A DNA stretch of 64,000 bases from Pseudosporangium ferrugineum (GTDB lineage: Bacteria > Actinomycetota > Actinomycetes > Mycobacteriales > Micromonosporaceae), in the NCBI RefSeq assembly GCF_003002065.1, contig NZ_PVZG01000010.1, forward strand, positions 268,021-332,020, in the 5' to 3' direction. Each line of letters starts with the position of its first letter. The first letter of the stretch is position 1. Position numbers and translations under genes: made by a program. Positions 40,572-48,978 of this stretch are shown piece after piece. The notes below the pieces were generated by a model. The model was not told where the DNA came from, did no database searches, and worked only from the letters and a program-made list of their open reading frames with translations.

Positions 40572-42857
40572 TCACGCCAGGGCGTCGAGCACCTTGGGCA
40601 GCTCCGCCGTGTGCAGGACGCCGAGGCGCCGGGTGGCGCGGGTGACCGCCACGTACAGGTCGCTGAGGCCGCGGGGGCTCTCCGCGATGATCTCGTCCGG
40701 CTGGACCACCAGCACGCTGTCGAACTCGAGGCCCTTCGCCTGCCGTACGGTCATCAGCACGATGTGGTTGCGCAGGTCGGGCTGCTCCCCCACCGCGGCC
40801 CCGGGCACCGCGCCGGTCAGCGCGCCGCCCAGCGACTCCTCCAGGGCCGAGGGCACCAGCACGCCCACGCGGCCGTCGGTCACCGTCGCCGCCTCCCGCC
40901 GCACGGCGGCGATCAGCTCCTCGGCGAGCCGGTCGGCCGGCACCCGGGTCGCCCACGGCACACAACCCGATTCCCGTACGGACCGGGGCGGCTGCAGCGA
41001 CGGGTCGACGGCGGCCAGCACGTCCGCCGCGACGGCCATGACCTCGGCCGGCGTGCGGTAGTTGACCGTCAGCTCCGCGATCCGCCAGCGCTGGCCCACG
41101 TACGGCTCGAAGACCTGGTCCCAGGTCGTCGTCCCGGCCAGCTCGCCGGTCTGCGCCACGTCCCCGACCACGGTCATCGACCGGCTCGGGCAGCGGCGCA
41201 TCAGCAGCCGCCACGCCATCGGCGACAGCTCCTGGGCCTCGTCGACGATCACATGACCGAACACCCACGTACGGTCGGCGGCCGCGCGCTCGGCCGCGGT
41301 ACGCGTGTCGATCACCTCGTGCCGCTCGACGAAGGCGCTCGCGTCCACCACGTCGATCGCGGAGAGGATCTCCTCCTCCTGGTCCTCGAAGTCGAGCGAG
41401 CGGGAGCCCTCGACGATCTCCAGCACGCCCTCGGCGTACTCGATCGCCTGCCGTCGTTCGAGGGCCGCGGCCCGGGCCTTGAGGGTGTCGTCGACGCCGA
41501 GCAGCTCGGCGAGCTCGTCGAGCAGCGGGACGTCGGCCGGGGTCCAGCGGGCGGACCGGTCGCGCAGCAGCAGCCCGCGCTCGTCGGCGCTCAGCTCGGG
41601 CGCCGCCGATTCGAGCCGGTCCGCGTCGGAGAGCAGATCGCGCAGCACCTGCCGCGGGGTCAGCACCGGCCACAGCTCGAAGAGCGCCCGCTGCACGTCC
41701 TCGTCCTCGCGCAGCTCCCGGCGGGTCTCCGCCAGGTCCGCCTCCTCCAGCAGGTTGTCGCCGCCGAGCGGGTCGGCACCGATCCGCTCGGCGATCTGCA
41801 GCGACAGCGCGTGGATGGCCTCGGTGACGAACATCTGCCGGGCCACGTTGTGCGGACGGCCGGACCGGCGGGCGGCGGCCCGGGCGTCCTCGCAGACCGA
41901 ACGCTCGATGCGCAGCGGGTAGCCCTCGTGGTCGACCTCGACGTGGTCGTCGGGCACGGTCTGCCGGTCGGCCACCGCCCGCGCCAGCACGTCGAGCATG
42001 GCGAGCCGGCCCTTGAGCGCCGCGGCGGCGGGTGACTCGCTCGCCCGCGCGGTGACCCCGGGGAACATGTCGCCCAGGGTGGCGAGCAGCACGCCGGTCT
42101 CCGCCAGCGACGGCAGCACCTGGGAGATGTAGCGCAGGAAGGTCGCGTTCGGGCCGAGGATCAGGACGCCCTGCTTGGTCAGCTGGGCGCGGTGGGTGTA
42201 GAGCAGGTACGCCGCTCGGTGCAGCGCCACGGCCGTCTTGCCCGTACCCGGGCCGCCCTGCACGACCATCACCCCGGCGAGACCGGACCGGATGACCTCG
42301 TCCTGCTCGGCCTGGATGGTCTCGACGATGTCGCGCATCCGGCCGGTACGGCCGGCGTTCAGAGCCGAGAGCAGCGCCGCCTCGCCGGTGACGTCCTCCC
42401 GCCCGTCCGGGCCGCCCGCGTTCAGGTCGAGCACCTCGTCGTCGATGCCGGTGAGCTCGCGGCCGCGGGTGCGCAGATGCCGGCGCCGGGTCACCCCCTC
42501 GGGGGACACCGCCGTGGCGAGATAGAAGGGCCGGGCGGCCGGCGCCCGCCAGTCGATCAGCAGCGGGTCGCGGTCGCGGTTCTCGGCGAACAGGCCGAGC
42601 CGGCCGATGTAGCGCGGATTGTCGGCCGCGAAGTCGAGCCGGCCGAAACACAATCCGTTCTCGACGGCATTCATCTGGGCGACCTGTTCGGCCCAGTGGC
42701 TGCGGGTGGCCTCCCGGTGCGAGCGGCCCTGCGGCGTGCCGGCGGCCTCGAGCAGAATCGCGCGCAGCCGCTCCGCGGCCTGCTCACGGAGCTGGTCGAG
42801 GCGGCCGTAGAGGCCGGAAAGGTAGGCCTGTTCGGCCTCGATGTCATCGTTCCGCAT
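40572..42857 (-). CDS. helR: RNA polymerase-associated motor ATPase, HelR/HelD type
   Basis: A 761-residue (from the ATG) UvrD-like ATPase of the HelD/HelR class. It opens with a charged N-terminal helix pair (about 1-60) that in this family inserts into the polymerase secondary channel. Walker A is VQGGPGTGKTAV, followed by NATFLRYISQVLPSL. Walker B is VIVDEAQELS, then VVGDVAQTGELAGTTTWDQ, VNYRTPAEV and a final VRQAKGLEFDSVLVVQ with YVAVTRATRRL. HelR proteins free stalled polymerase and can displace rifamycins. A TTG at 42887, behind AGGGAG, and a GTG at 42893 are alternative starts. Confidence 0.87.
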   Translation of the reverse strand: MRNDDIEAEQAYLSGLYGRLDQLREQAAERLRAILLEAAGTPQGRSHREATRSHWAEQVAQMNAVENGLCFGRLDFAADNPRYIGRLGLFAENRDRDPLLIDWRAPAARPFYLATAVSPEGVTRRRHLRTRGRELTGIDDEVLDLNAGGPDGREDVTGEAALLSALNAGRTGRMRDIVETIQAEQDEVIRSGLAGVMVVQGGPGTGKTAVALHRAAYLLYTHRAQLTKQGVLILGPNATFLRYISQVLPSLAETGVLLATLGDMFPGVTARASESPAAAALKGRLAMLDVLARAVADRQTVPDDHVEVDHEGYPLRIERSVCEDARAAARRSGRPHNVARQMFVTEAIHALSLQIAERIGADPLGGDNLLEEADLAETRRELREDEDVQRALFELWPVLTPRQVLRDLLSDADRLESAAPELSADERGLLLRDRSARWTPADVPLLDELAELLGVDDTLKARAAALERRQAIEYAEGVLEIVEGSRSLDFEDQEEEILSAIDVVDASAFVERHEVIDTRTAAERAAADRTWVFGHVIVDEAQELSPMAWRLLMRRCPSRSMTVVGDVAQTGELAGTTTWDQVFEPYVGQRWRIAELTVNYRTPAEVMAVAADVLAAVDPSLQPPRSVRESGCVPWATRVPADRLAEELIAAVRREAATVTDGRVGVLVPSALEESLGGALTGAVPGAAVGEQPDLRNHIVLMTVRQAKGLEFDSVLVVQPDEIIAESPRGLSDLYVAVTRATRRLGVLHTAELPKVLDALA

Positions 42858-42880
42858 GGTGTCCGTACCGTCGGCGGAGC

Positions 42881-42911
42881 TTGACAAGACCACTCCCTAT
42901 CGTGGTAAAAT
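42881..42911 (+). promoter_or_regulatory. consensus-like promoter divergent from helR
   Basis: A perfect TTGACA (42881-42886) and TAAAAT (42906-42911) lie 19 bp apart, reading away from helR. ACCAC and GTGGT arms (42889-42893, 42902-42906) bracket the spacer. Initiation near 42918 would run at once into the hairpin at 42921. Confidence 0.5.
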
Positions 42912-42920
42912 CCGTCAGTC

Positions 42921-42947
42921 CGCAGCCATTTATGGCTGCGTTTTTTT
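42921..42947 (+). terminator. intrinsic terminator or attenuator, plus strand
   Basis: CGCAGCCAT (42921-42929) and ATGGCTGCG (42932-42940) form a perfect 9-bp stem followed at once by seven T. It is the most canonical intrinsic terminator in the window, yet no plus-strand gene ends before it. It lies in the leader of the lipoprotein gene that starts at 43094, or ends a very short RNA. Confidence 0.8.
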
Positions 42948-43093
42948 GTTGCCTGCAAACGCTCAGAATAGCCGACGGATGTTTCCGGGGACGAGCACGT
43001 GAGCGGGGTTACGGCGCGATCCGACACTGTCGGGAATCCGTCATCATCGGCCCTTGCCGTTACGTGGCGGCGGGTCCCGGGTTGAACCGGGTC

Positions 43094-43609
43094 ATGAACC
43101 GCAACCACCCGTTCCGGCGTGCCGGCGCCCTGGCCCTCGTCGCCGTCGCCGCCCTCGCCTTCAGCTCCGCCTGCTCCGACGACGCCGACAAGGACCCCGC
43201 CGGGAACGCGGCCGCCGCGGCCGGCGGGCCCGAGCCGAAGACCATCGACGGCGCCAAGGCAGCCGCACAGACCGTGTTCGACCGCTTCAGCGGCGGCGAC
43301 TTCGGCGGCGCGTGGGACATGTACACCGCCGCCGGCAAGGCCGCCATCAGCAAGACCGACTACATCAAGCTGAACGAGACGTGCTCCCGCAAGGGCCTCG
43401 CCATCCAGCTGACCAGCGCCCGGATGGAGGGCGCCGACAAGGCCGTCGTCATCGCCAAGCAGCTCGTCGCCGCGCAGTCGTACACGATGGTGTACGAGCA
43501 GGACGGCTGGCGCCTCGAGCCCGCCAAGGAGGGCCTGGCGCTGTACGCCAAGGGCGCCGACCGCGCCATCGCCGTCCAGAAGAAGGCCGGCACCTGCGCC
43601 AACGCCTGA
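43094..43609 (+). CDS. small lipoprotein of unknown function
   Basis: A 171-residue lipoprotein. The signal peptide ends in a lipobox-like LAFSSAC with the lipid-bearing Cys at 27, then an Asp/Ala/Gly-rich tether. The folded part (about 50-171) resembles small NTF2-like or DUF4878-type domains: AAQTVFDRFSGGDFGGAWDM, then WDMYTAAGKAAISKTDYIKL, a paired Cys in NETCSRKG and KAGTCANA, and YTMVYEQDGWRLEPA. No catalytic motif is seen. It would sit on the outer face of the membrane. The upstream leader may carry a transcription attenuator. Confidence 0.75.
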   Translation: MNRNHPFRRAGALALVAVAALAFSSACSDDADKDPAGNAAAAAGGPEPKTIDGAKAAAQTVFDRFSGGDFGGAWDMYTAAGKAAISKTDYIKLNETCSRKGLAIQLTSARMEGADKAVVIAKQLVAAQSYTMVYEQDGWRLEPAKEGLALYAKGADRAIAVQKKAGTCANA

Positions 43610-43623
43610 TCCGCCGACAGCAC

Positions 43624-43656
43624 GGGGCCCGGTCACCGCACGGGTGACCGGGCCCC
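43624..43656. terminator. bidirectional hairpin between convergent genes
   Basis: GGGGCCCGGTCACC (43624-43637) and GGTGACCGGGCCCC (43643-43656) form a perfect 14-bp stem with a 5-nt loop between the lipoprotein and second sigma-factor stops. Confidence 0.8.
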
Positions 43657-43663
43657 GGCTCTG

Positions 43664-44509
43664 TCAGGCGGCGACGGGCAGCCCGTCCGGGCCGGTCACC
43701 GCGAGCCGGTCCCGCAGCGTGCCGCGGGTGGCGATCTGGTCGTAGTAGGCCGCCCGGCGCCGCGCGACGCAGCCGTCCTTGGGCGCCGCGGCGAGGCTGG
43801 GCTCCAGGTGGGTGTTGAGCCCGTCCTTCAGCAGCGACAGCGCCTCGGCCCGCAGCTGCGACACCCGCGACTCGGTCACCCCGAGGTCGGCCGCGATCTG
43901 CGCCATCGGGCGCTCGTCGAAGAAGTAGCCGGTGATCACCGCGCGCAGCCGGTCGGGCAGCACGTCGACCGCGTGCCGCAGGTAGCCCATGCGCTCGCGG
44001 CGGATCAGCATCTCCTCCGGCCCGGCGCTGGGCTCGGTCACCATGTCGTCCGCGCCGGCCGTGGCGAAGCCCTGGAGGCTGAACACGACCGCGCGCTGCA
44101 CGTCGTCGTCGGCCGACTCGATGTCCTGGACCGAGCAGCCCAGCCGCTCGGCGACCTCGGGCAGGGTGGGCGTGCGGCCCAGCTCGGCGGTCAGCTCCTG
44201 GCGGGCGGAGTCCGTACGCCGCGCCCGCTGCCGCACCGAACGGCTGGCCCAGTCCAGGCCGCGCAACTCGTCGAGCAGGGCCCCGCGCACCCGGGCCGCC
44301 GCGAACCGGGCGAACGGCACGCCACGGGAGTCGTCGAAGCCCCGGGCGGCCGCGACGAGCGCCGCGTACCCGGCCGAGAGCAGGTCGTCCCGGTTCACGT
44401 GGGACGGCACCCGGGCCAGCATCTCGCGGACCAGGTGCCCGACGAGCGGCATGTGCGCTCGTACGGCGTCCTCGCGACGGCGGTCGACGACCTCAACAGC
44501 ACCGCTCAT
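43664..44509 (-). CDS. FliA/WhiG-type sigma factor (copy 2)
   Basis: A 281-residue group 3 sigma-70 factor, clearly a paralogue of the plus-strand copy at 39.6 kb. Shared blocks include AHMPLVGHLVREMLARVPSH, VPFARFAAARVRGALLDELR, DDDVQRAVVFSLQGF and RVSQLRAEALSLLKDGLNTH. RBS GGAGGAG lies 8 bases before the ATG at 44509. An extended frame to 44635 lacks support. The pair could divide zoospore-flagellum and sporulation duties or form a sigma cascade. The HelR gene lies between the two copies. Confidence 0.88.
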   Translation of the reverse strand: MSGAVEVVDRRREDAVRAHMPLVGHLVREMLARVPSHVNRDDLLSAGYAALVAAARGFDDSRGVPFARFAAARVRGALLDELRGLDWASRSVRQRARRTDSARQELTAELGRTPTLPEVAERLGCSVQDIESADDDVQRAVVFSLQGFATAGADDMVTEPSAGPEEMLIRRERMGYLRHAVDVLPDRLRAVITGYFFDERPMAQIAADLGVTESRVSQLRAEALSLLKDGLNTHLEPSLAAAPKDGCVARRRAAYYDQIATRGTLRDRLAVTGPDGLPVAA

Positions 44510-44799
44510 AAGGGGGTCTCCTCCGCTGTACCTGGCCGGGTCGGGGGGAGACACCGGCGCTGAGGAGAAACATTCCGGTTCGCCGGGTGCAGGACGGTTC
44601 GTCCACGGGTGCAGCGGGGTTGCGGTGGGGCTCACAGCCGGGTGCGGCCGGGCCGCGGCGCGCGGGCGCGTACACTTGATCTCGCGGTCACGACCAGTTC
44701 TGCCTCGGGCCGCGTTACGGATCGACCACCACGCGCCGCGACCCGTGAGGTCTGCGCCGGGCAGGACGACCCCTTCAGACGTTCGGAGTTCACACCTAC

Positions 44800-46365
44800 A
44801 TGTCCTCGTTCACCGACCTCGGCGTGCCCACTGAGCTCGCCGCGGTTCTCGCCGACCTCGGCATCACCTCCCCGTTCCCGATCCAGGCCGCGACGCTGCC
44901 CGACTCCCTGGCCGGCCGCGACGTGCTCGGCCGCGGCCGCACCGGCTCCGGCAAGACGTACGCGTTCGTCCTGCCGGTCGTCGCCCGCCTCGCCGCCTCA
45001 CGCAACCCGCGCCGGCCGGGCCGCCCCCGCGCGCTGATCCTGGCGCCGACCCGGGAACTCGCCAGCCAGATCGACGCCACCCTCGCCCCGCTCGCGACCG
45101 CGATGGGCCTGCGCACCCTGACCGTGTTCGGCGGCGTCGGCCCCAACCCGCAGATCAAGGGCCTCAAGGCGGGCGTCGACATCCTGGTCGCCTGCCCGGG
45201 CCGGCTCGCCGACCACCTGCAGAGCGGGTACGCGAGCCTCGACGCGATCGAGATCACCGTCCTCGACGAAGCCGACCACATGGCCGACCTCGGTTTCCTC
45301 CCGGTCGTACGCCGGCTGATGGACGCCACCCCGCGCGACGGGCAGCGGATGCTGTTCTCCGCCACCCTCGACGGCGGCGTGGACGTCCTCGTCAAGCGCT
45401 TCATGCACAAGCCGGTCACGCACCACGTGGACGCGGCGGCCGAGGCTCCGGTCGAGATGGCGCACCACGTGCTGCACGTACGCCACGACGACCGCTTCCC
45501 GGTGCTGGTCGACCTCGTCGCCGCGCCGGGCCGCACGGTCGTCTTCACCCGCACCAAGCGCCGGGCCAAGACGCTGACCCGGCAGCTCGTCGCCGCGGGC
45601 GTACCGGCCGTGGAACTGCACGGCAACCTCGCGCAGAACGCCCGCAACCGCAACCTGTCCGCGTTCTCGGACGGCAGCGCCGCGACCCTGGTGGCCACGG
45701 ACATCGCCGCGCGCGGCATCCACGTGGACGACGTGGCGCTGGTGATCCACGCCGACCCGCCGGTGGAGCACAAGGCGTACCTGCACCGCTCCGGGCGTAC
45801 GGCCCGGGCCGGCGCGCAGGGCACCGTCATCACGCTGATGACCGACGATCAGCAGGGCGACGTGCGCGACCTGACCCGCAAGGCGGGCATCAAGCCGACG
45901 ACCACCAGGACGCGCCCGGGCGACGCGCTGCTGGCCCGGCTGGCACCCGGCGAGCGGACCTTCAGCGCCCCCGGGCCGGCCGCACCCGCCGACGACGAGC
46001 GCCCGGCCACCGGCGGCGCCCACGCGGGCCGGTCCCGGCGCGGACGCGGCGCGAGCCGCCCGGCCGGCGCGGGCCACGACCGGGCGGCCACGGCCACCGG
46101 CGGTGGCCGCGGACAGTCCGGCGGGCAGGCCCAGGCCACCCGGAGCGGCCAGCCGGCCCGCGCCGGCCAGAGTGCCCGCGGCGCGCAGGGCGGCACCCGC
46201 GGCGGCCAGGCCGGCACCCGCGGCGCGCAGCCGGCGCGCGGCCAGGGCGGCCAGTCCCGGGGTCGCCGGACCGGCGGCACCGGCTCGACGCCGGTCCACA
46301 CCAGCCAGTCGGGCGGCGCGGCAGCCTTCTCGGCGGGCAGCCGCGTCGGACGCCACGGCCGCTGA
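44800..46365 (+). CDS. DEAD-box RNA helicase
   Basis: A 521-residue ATP-dependent RNA helicase. Motifs: Q motif FPIQAATLP, Walker A GRGRTGSGKT (44-53), Ia APTRELA, Ib PGRL, II DEAD (156-159), III SAT (187-189), then TDIAARGIHV and HRSGRTARAG in the second RecA domain. From about 390 the C-terminus is disordered and rich in Gly, Arg and Gln (RGG/GGQ-like), typical of RNA-binding tails on cold-shock or ribosome-assembly helicases. A leader of up to 290 bp precedes it, which leaves room for post-transcriptional control. Confidence 0.92.
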   Translation: MSSFTDLGVPTELAAVLADLGITSPFPIQAATLPDSLAGRDVLGRGRTGSGKTYAFVLPVVARLAASRNPRRPGRPRALILAPTRELASQIDATLAPLATAMGLRTLTVFGGVGPNPQIKGLKAGVDILVACPGRLADHLQSGYASLDAIEITVLDEADHMADLGFLPVVRRLMDATPRDGQRMLFSATLDGGVDVLVKRFMHKPVTHHVDAAAEAPVEMAHHVLHVRHDDRFPVLVDLVAAPGRTVVFTRTKRRAKTLTRQLVAAGVPAVELHGNLAQNARNRNLSAFSDGSAATLVATDIAARGIHVDDVALVIHADPPVEHKAYLHRSGRTARAGAQGTVITLMTDDQQGDVRDLTRKAGIKPTTTRTRPGDALLARLAPGERTFSAPGPAAPADDERPATGGAHAGRSRRGRGASRPAGAGHDRAATATGGGRGQSGGQAQATRSGQPARAGQSARGAQGGTRGGQAGTRGAQPARGQGGQSRGRRTGGTGSTPVHTSQSGGAAAFSAGSRVGRHGR

Positions 46366-46679
46366 GCCTGCCCGGCGTTCCCTGCCCGGCGTTCCCGGTC
46401 CTACCTGCCGGCGTTCCCGGTCCTACCTGCCGGCGTTCCCGGTCCTACCTGCCGGCGTTCCCGGTCCTACCTGCCGGCGTTCCCGGTCCTACCTGCCGGC
46501 GTTCCCGGTCCTACCTGCCGGCGTTCCCGGTCCTACCTGCCGGCGTTCCCGGTCCTACCTGCCGGCGTTCCCGGTCCTACCTGTCCGGCGTCTTCCCGGC
46601 CTCTCCGGCCTTGCGGCCCGCGGTCCTGGTGTTTCAGGACGGCGGGCCGCTGTGCCGCTCCGGTCCGCGGGCCGGCATC
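46366..46679. other. 314-bp gap filled by tandem repeats
   Basis: The gap between the DEAD helicase and VOC genes is mostly a 22-bp tandem array (46377-46589). The remaining 90 bp hold short GC-rich palindromes but no gene. Confidence 0.8.
46377..46589. repeat. 22-bp non-coding tandem array, 9 units
   Basis: The unit is GTTCCCGGTC CTACCTGCCGGC. Eight exact copies start at 46391, 46413, 46435, 46457, 46479, 46501, 46523 and 46545. A 14-bp partial copy lies at 46377 and a variant with one inserted T at 46567. The period is not a multiple of three, and stops occur in context, so the array is non-coding. GCCGGC in each unit is self-complementary. Confidence 0.95.
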
Positions 46680-47051
46680 TCAGGACGGCGGGCCGTGCAG
46701 CACGCAGAACTCGTTCCCCTCGGGATCGGCGAGGACGGTGAAACCCTCCTCGCCGGTCTGGCCCACGTCCGCCCGGCGGGCACCCAGGCCGAGCAGGCGT
46801 TCCACCTCGCCCGCCGGGTCGCCGGCGGCGCTCACCAGGTCCGGATGGTTGCGGTTCTTGCCGGACTTCGGCCCCGCCGACGCCTGCAACCACACGGTCT
46901 GGGCGCCGGGCGGGGCGTCCTCCGGCGGATACAGCTTGGCGGAGCCGTCGTCGCCCGCCTCGACGCGGTAGCCGAGCGCCCCGGCCCAGAACCGGGCCAT
47001 CACGGCGACATCCTGCACGTCGAGCGTCCATTGCGCGATGCGACTGGTCAT
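46680..47051 (-). CDS. VOC family (glyoxalase-like) protein
   Basis: A 123-residue two-module vicinal-oxygen-chelate protein. It shows IAQWTLDVQDVAVMARFWAG (first module with the AxFW motif), GAQTVWLQASAGPKSGKNR, HPDLVSAAGDPAGEVERLLG and TVLADPEGNEFCVLHG, the classic end motif with Glu. Members bind a metal or a small molecule; many confer resistance or act as isomerases or dioxygenases. The first-module metal residue appears to be Gln rather than His. The ATG at 47051 is chosen; the longer frame adds an Arg-rich stretch. Confidence 0.85.
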   Translation of the reverse strand: MTSRIAQWTLDVQDVAVMARFWAGALGYRVEAGDDGSAKLYPPEDAPPGAQTVWLQASAGPKSGKNRNHPDLVSAAGDPAGEVERLLGLGARRADVGQTGEEGFTVLADPEGNEFCVLHGPPS

Positions 47052-47092
47052 CGGCGTCGCGTACCCGCGGGAGACCCGGGTCACACCCCGGA

Positions 47093-47737
47093 TCAGGGAA
47101 TGTGGACCGCGATCTCGTCGGCGAGCCGGTAGCCGTCGCACAGCTCCAGGTCGTCGCCGCTCCAGAACCGGCCCGGGTCGTACCAGCTGGGCTGCTTCCC
47201 CCGCGGCAGCAGCCCCATCTCCTCGTAGGTCACCGCGACCACCTCGGCGCAGTACGCCGTCTCCAGGTCGGCCTCGGACCGCTCACCCTTCTGCCACGGC
47301 AGGCGCAGCTGCGGCACCCGGCCCCGGGCCCAGCGCCAGGCCAGCTGCGCGCTCGACGGGAACGGGGTGCCGTCCAGCCGGGCGACCGTCCTGAGCGCCC
47401 GGTCCTCCATGATCTTGGTCACCGGCTGCTCCAGCTGGCGCAACCAGCCGCGCTGGCCGTACCGATGGGCCCAGACCGTCACCGCGTCCCGCAGATCGTG
47501 CAGCTGCACCCCGCGCTGGAAGGTGCCCGACCACAGGTCGGGCAGCGACTTGCCCAGCTCGGCGTGCCACATCAGCGGCGGCATGTCCTCGATCACCAGG
47601 GACATGCCGACATGGTTGACCGGGCTGTTGGTCATGGCCTGGATGGCACGGTCCGGGCCCGAACGGCCCCGGAAGAGCCAGATGTCACCCGTACGCGTCA
47701 GATCGATGGCCTCTTCGAGGCTGATGTCGGCAACCAC
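47093..47737 (-). CDS. permuted papain-like amidase (YiiX/NlpC-P60 type)
   Basis: A 214-residue protein. The sequence GDIWLFRGRSGPDRAIQAM followed by NSPVNHVGMSLVI gives the N-terminal His of a circularly permuted NlpC/P60 fold, and AYCAEVVAVTYEEMGLL gives the later Cys nucleophile. Members of the YaeF/YiiX clan are thought to act on lipids or peptides. No signal peptide is visible, so this one appears cytoplasmic. The GTG at 47737 is chosen over the much longer frame, which runs antisense through the App1 gene. It is divergent from a 59-residue membrane protein, 17 bp away. Confidence 0.78.
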   Translation of the reverse strand: MVADISLEEAIDLTRTGDIWLFRGRSGPDRAIQAMTNSPVNHVGMSLVIEDMPPLMWHAELGKSLPDLWSGTFQRGVQLHDLRDAVTVWAHRYGQRGWLRQLEQPVTKIMEDRALRTVARLDGTPFPSSAQLAWRWARGRVPQLRLPWQKGERSEADLETAYCAEVVAVTYEEMGLLPRGKQPSWYDPGRFWSGDDLELCDGYRLADEIAVHIP

Positions 47738-47754
47738 GTGTCTATCCTCGGCAG

Positions 47755-47934
47755 ATGCGTTGGTGGAAAGTAGCGGGACTGGCCGGACTGGCGGGAGTGG
47801 CCGCCACGGGTGTGGTGCTGGCGCGCCAGGAGCGGCGCCGGCGGTCGTACTCGCCGGACGAGATCCGGGAGCGGCTGCACGCCCGGGTCGCCGAGGCGGA
47901 CCGGGAGCCGCGGGCGACGGCCGGCGAGGACTGA
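47755..47934 (+). CDS. small single-helix membrane protein
   Basis: A 59-residue ORF. MRWWKVAGLAGLAGVAAT opens a single N-terminal membrane helix (about 5-23), followed by a basic segment (RQERRRRS) and an acidic helix YSPDEIRERLHARVAEADRE. The positive-inside pattern suggests the C-terminus is cytoplasmic. The composition is protein-like and the frame fits neatly between two genes. I do not recognise the family. It ends 3 bp before the stop of the convergent App1 gene. Confidence 0.65.
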   Translation: MRWWKVAGLAGLAGVAATGVVLARQERRRRSYSPDEIRERLHARVAEADREPRATAGED

Positions 47935-47937
47935 GGC

Positions 47938-48978
47938 TCACACAACGCCGGTGTCCCGCAGCAGCGACCACAGGCCCGCGCCGTCCGGCGCGGAGAACCA
48001 CGTCTTGCCGCCCGAGCCGACCGCTTCCGGGCCACCCGACGGCCCGGGTACGGCGCCGGCCAGGACCGCCTGCGTGGGCGACAGCCGCCGGATCGCGACC
48101 GCGGCCACGCTGTCCGGATGGGCGTGCGCGAACTCGGAGTAGATCTCCTGGTCGTGCTGGCCGTCGTCGCCGATGAGCAGCCACCGGATCTCCGGGAACT
48201 CGCTGGAGAGCCGGGCCAGGGTGTTGCGCTTGTGCTCCTGGCCGCTGCGGAACCACCGGTCCGGGGTCGGCCCCCAGTCGGTCAGCAGCAGTGGCCCGGC
48301 CGGGTAGAGGTGCCGCGACAGGAACCGGCTGAGCGTGGGCGCCACGTTCCAGGCCCCGGTCGACAGGTAGAAGACCGGCGCACCCGGGTTGGCGGTGACG
48401 AGCCGCTCGTAGAGGACGGCCATCCCGGGCACCGCCGTGCGCGCATGCTCGTCGAGGACGAACGTGTTCCACGCCGCGAGCAGCGGGCGCGGCAGGGCGG
48501 TGACCATGACCGTGTCGTCGATGTCGCTGATCACCCCGAACCGGGTCGCCGGGTCGACCACCCGGATCGGCGCCTCGACGGGCTCGGCGCCCTCGGCGAC
48601 CAGCCGCACACAACCCCACCCCGGCTCCAGGTCGCCGCGGACCCTGGTGTCCACGTAGCCGCTGCGATCCGTACGCGTCTCATGCACGCGGTCGCCGATG
48701 TGGATCTGCACGGGCGCGTTGTTCACCGGGGAGGTCGTGAAGCTCCGCCACCCCCGCACCTTCTCGCGCTGCCTGCGCACCTGCGAACGCCGCGTCAGCA
48801 CCACCCGCGCCATGACCCGGGCCCACCCGGGCGCGCCGTAGCCGGTATACGCGGTGATCACCGGCTGCCACCCACGCTGGCGCAGCCGGCGCTCGATGAC
48901 CTCGTGCACGGCATCCTCGATCCGTGCGGCCCGGTGCAGCCGCACGGCGGGCGGCCTGCCCGCCGGGGTCAATGACAC
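47938..48978 (-). CDS. App1-type phosphatidate phosphatase (DUF2183)
   Basis: A 346-residue protein. The HAD-like catalytic motif FGVISDIDDTVMVT (DxDxT) lies near residue 145, followed by PVFYLSTGAWNVAPTLSRFL, WFRSGQEHKRNTL, and RWLLIGDDGQHDQEIYSEFA. These are the four App1 motifs. The N-terminal part (about 1-130) is a beta domain with IQIHIGDRVHETRTDRSGYV-like strands. Relatives dephosphorylate phosphatidic acid in yeast; bacterial substrates are unknown. The GTG at 48978 has GGAGG 5 bases upstream. The 497-bp gap before it carries repeats. Confidence 0.85.
   Translation of the reverse strand: MSLTPAGRPPAVRLHRAARIEDAVHEVIERRLRQRGWQPVITAYTGYGAPGWARVMARVVLTRRSQVRRQREKVRGWRSFTTSPVNNAPVQIHIGDRVHETRTDRSGYVDTRVRGDLEPGWGCVRLVAEGAEPVEAPIRVVDPATRFGVISDIDDTVMVTALPRPLLAAWNTFVLDEHARTAVPGMAVLYERLVTANPGAPVFYLSTGAWNVAPTLSRFLSRHLYPAGPLLLTDWGPTPDRWFRSGQEHKRNTLARLSSEFPEIRWLLIGDDGQHDQEIYSEFAHAHPDSVAAVAIRRLSPTQAVLAGAVPGPSGGPEAVGSGGKTWFSAPDGAGLWSLLRDTGVV

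Noticed and set aside
42860..42960. Search for a rifamycin-associated element upstream of helR
   Set aside because: No convincing long palindrome of that kind lies before the helR start; the only strong palindrome is the hairpin with a T-run on the opposite strand.
46377..46589. 22-bp array considered as a CRISPR
   Set aside because: Units are contiguous with no unique spacers, and no cas gene is in the window.
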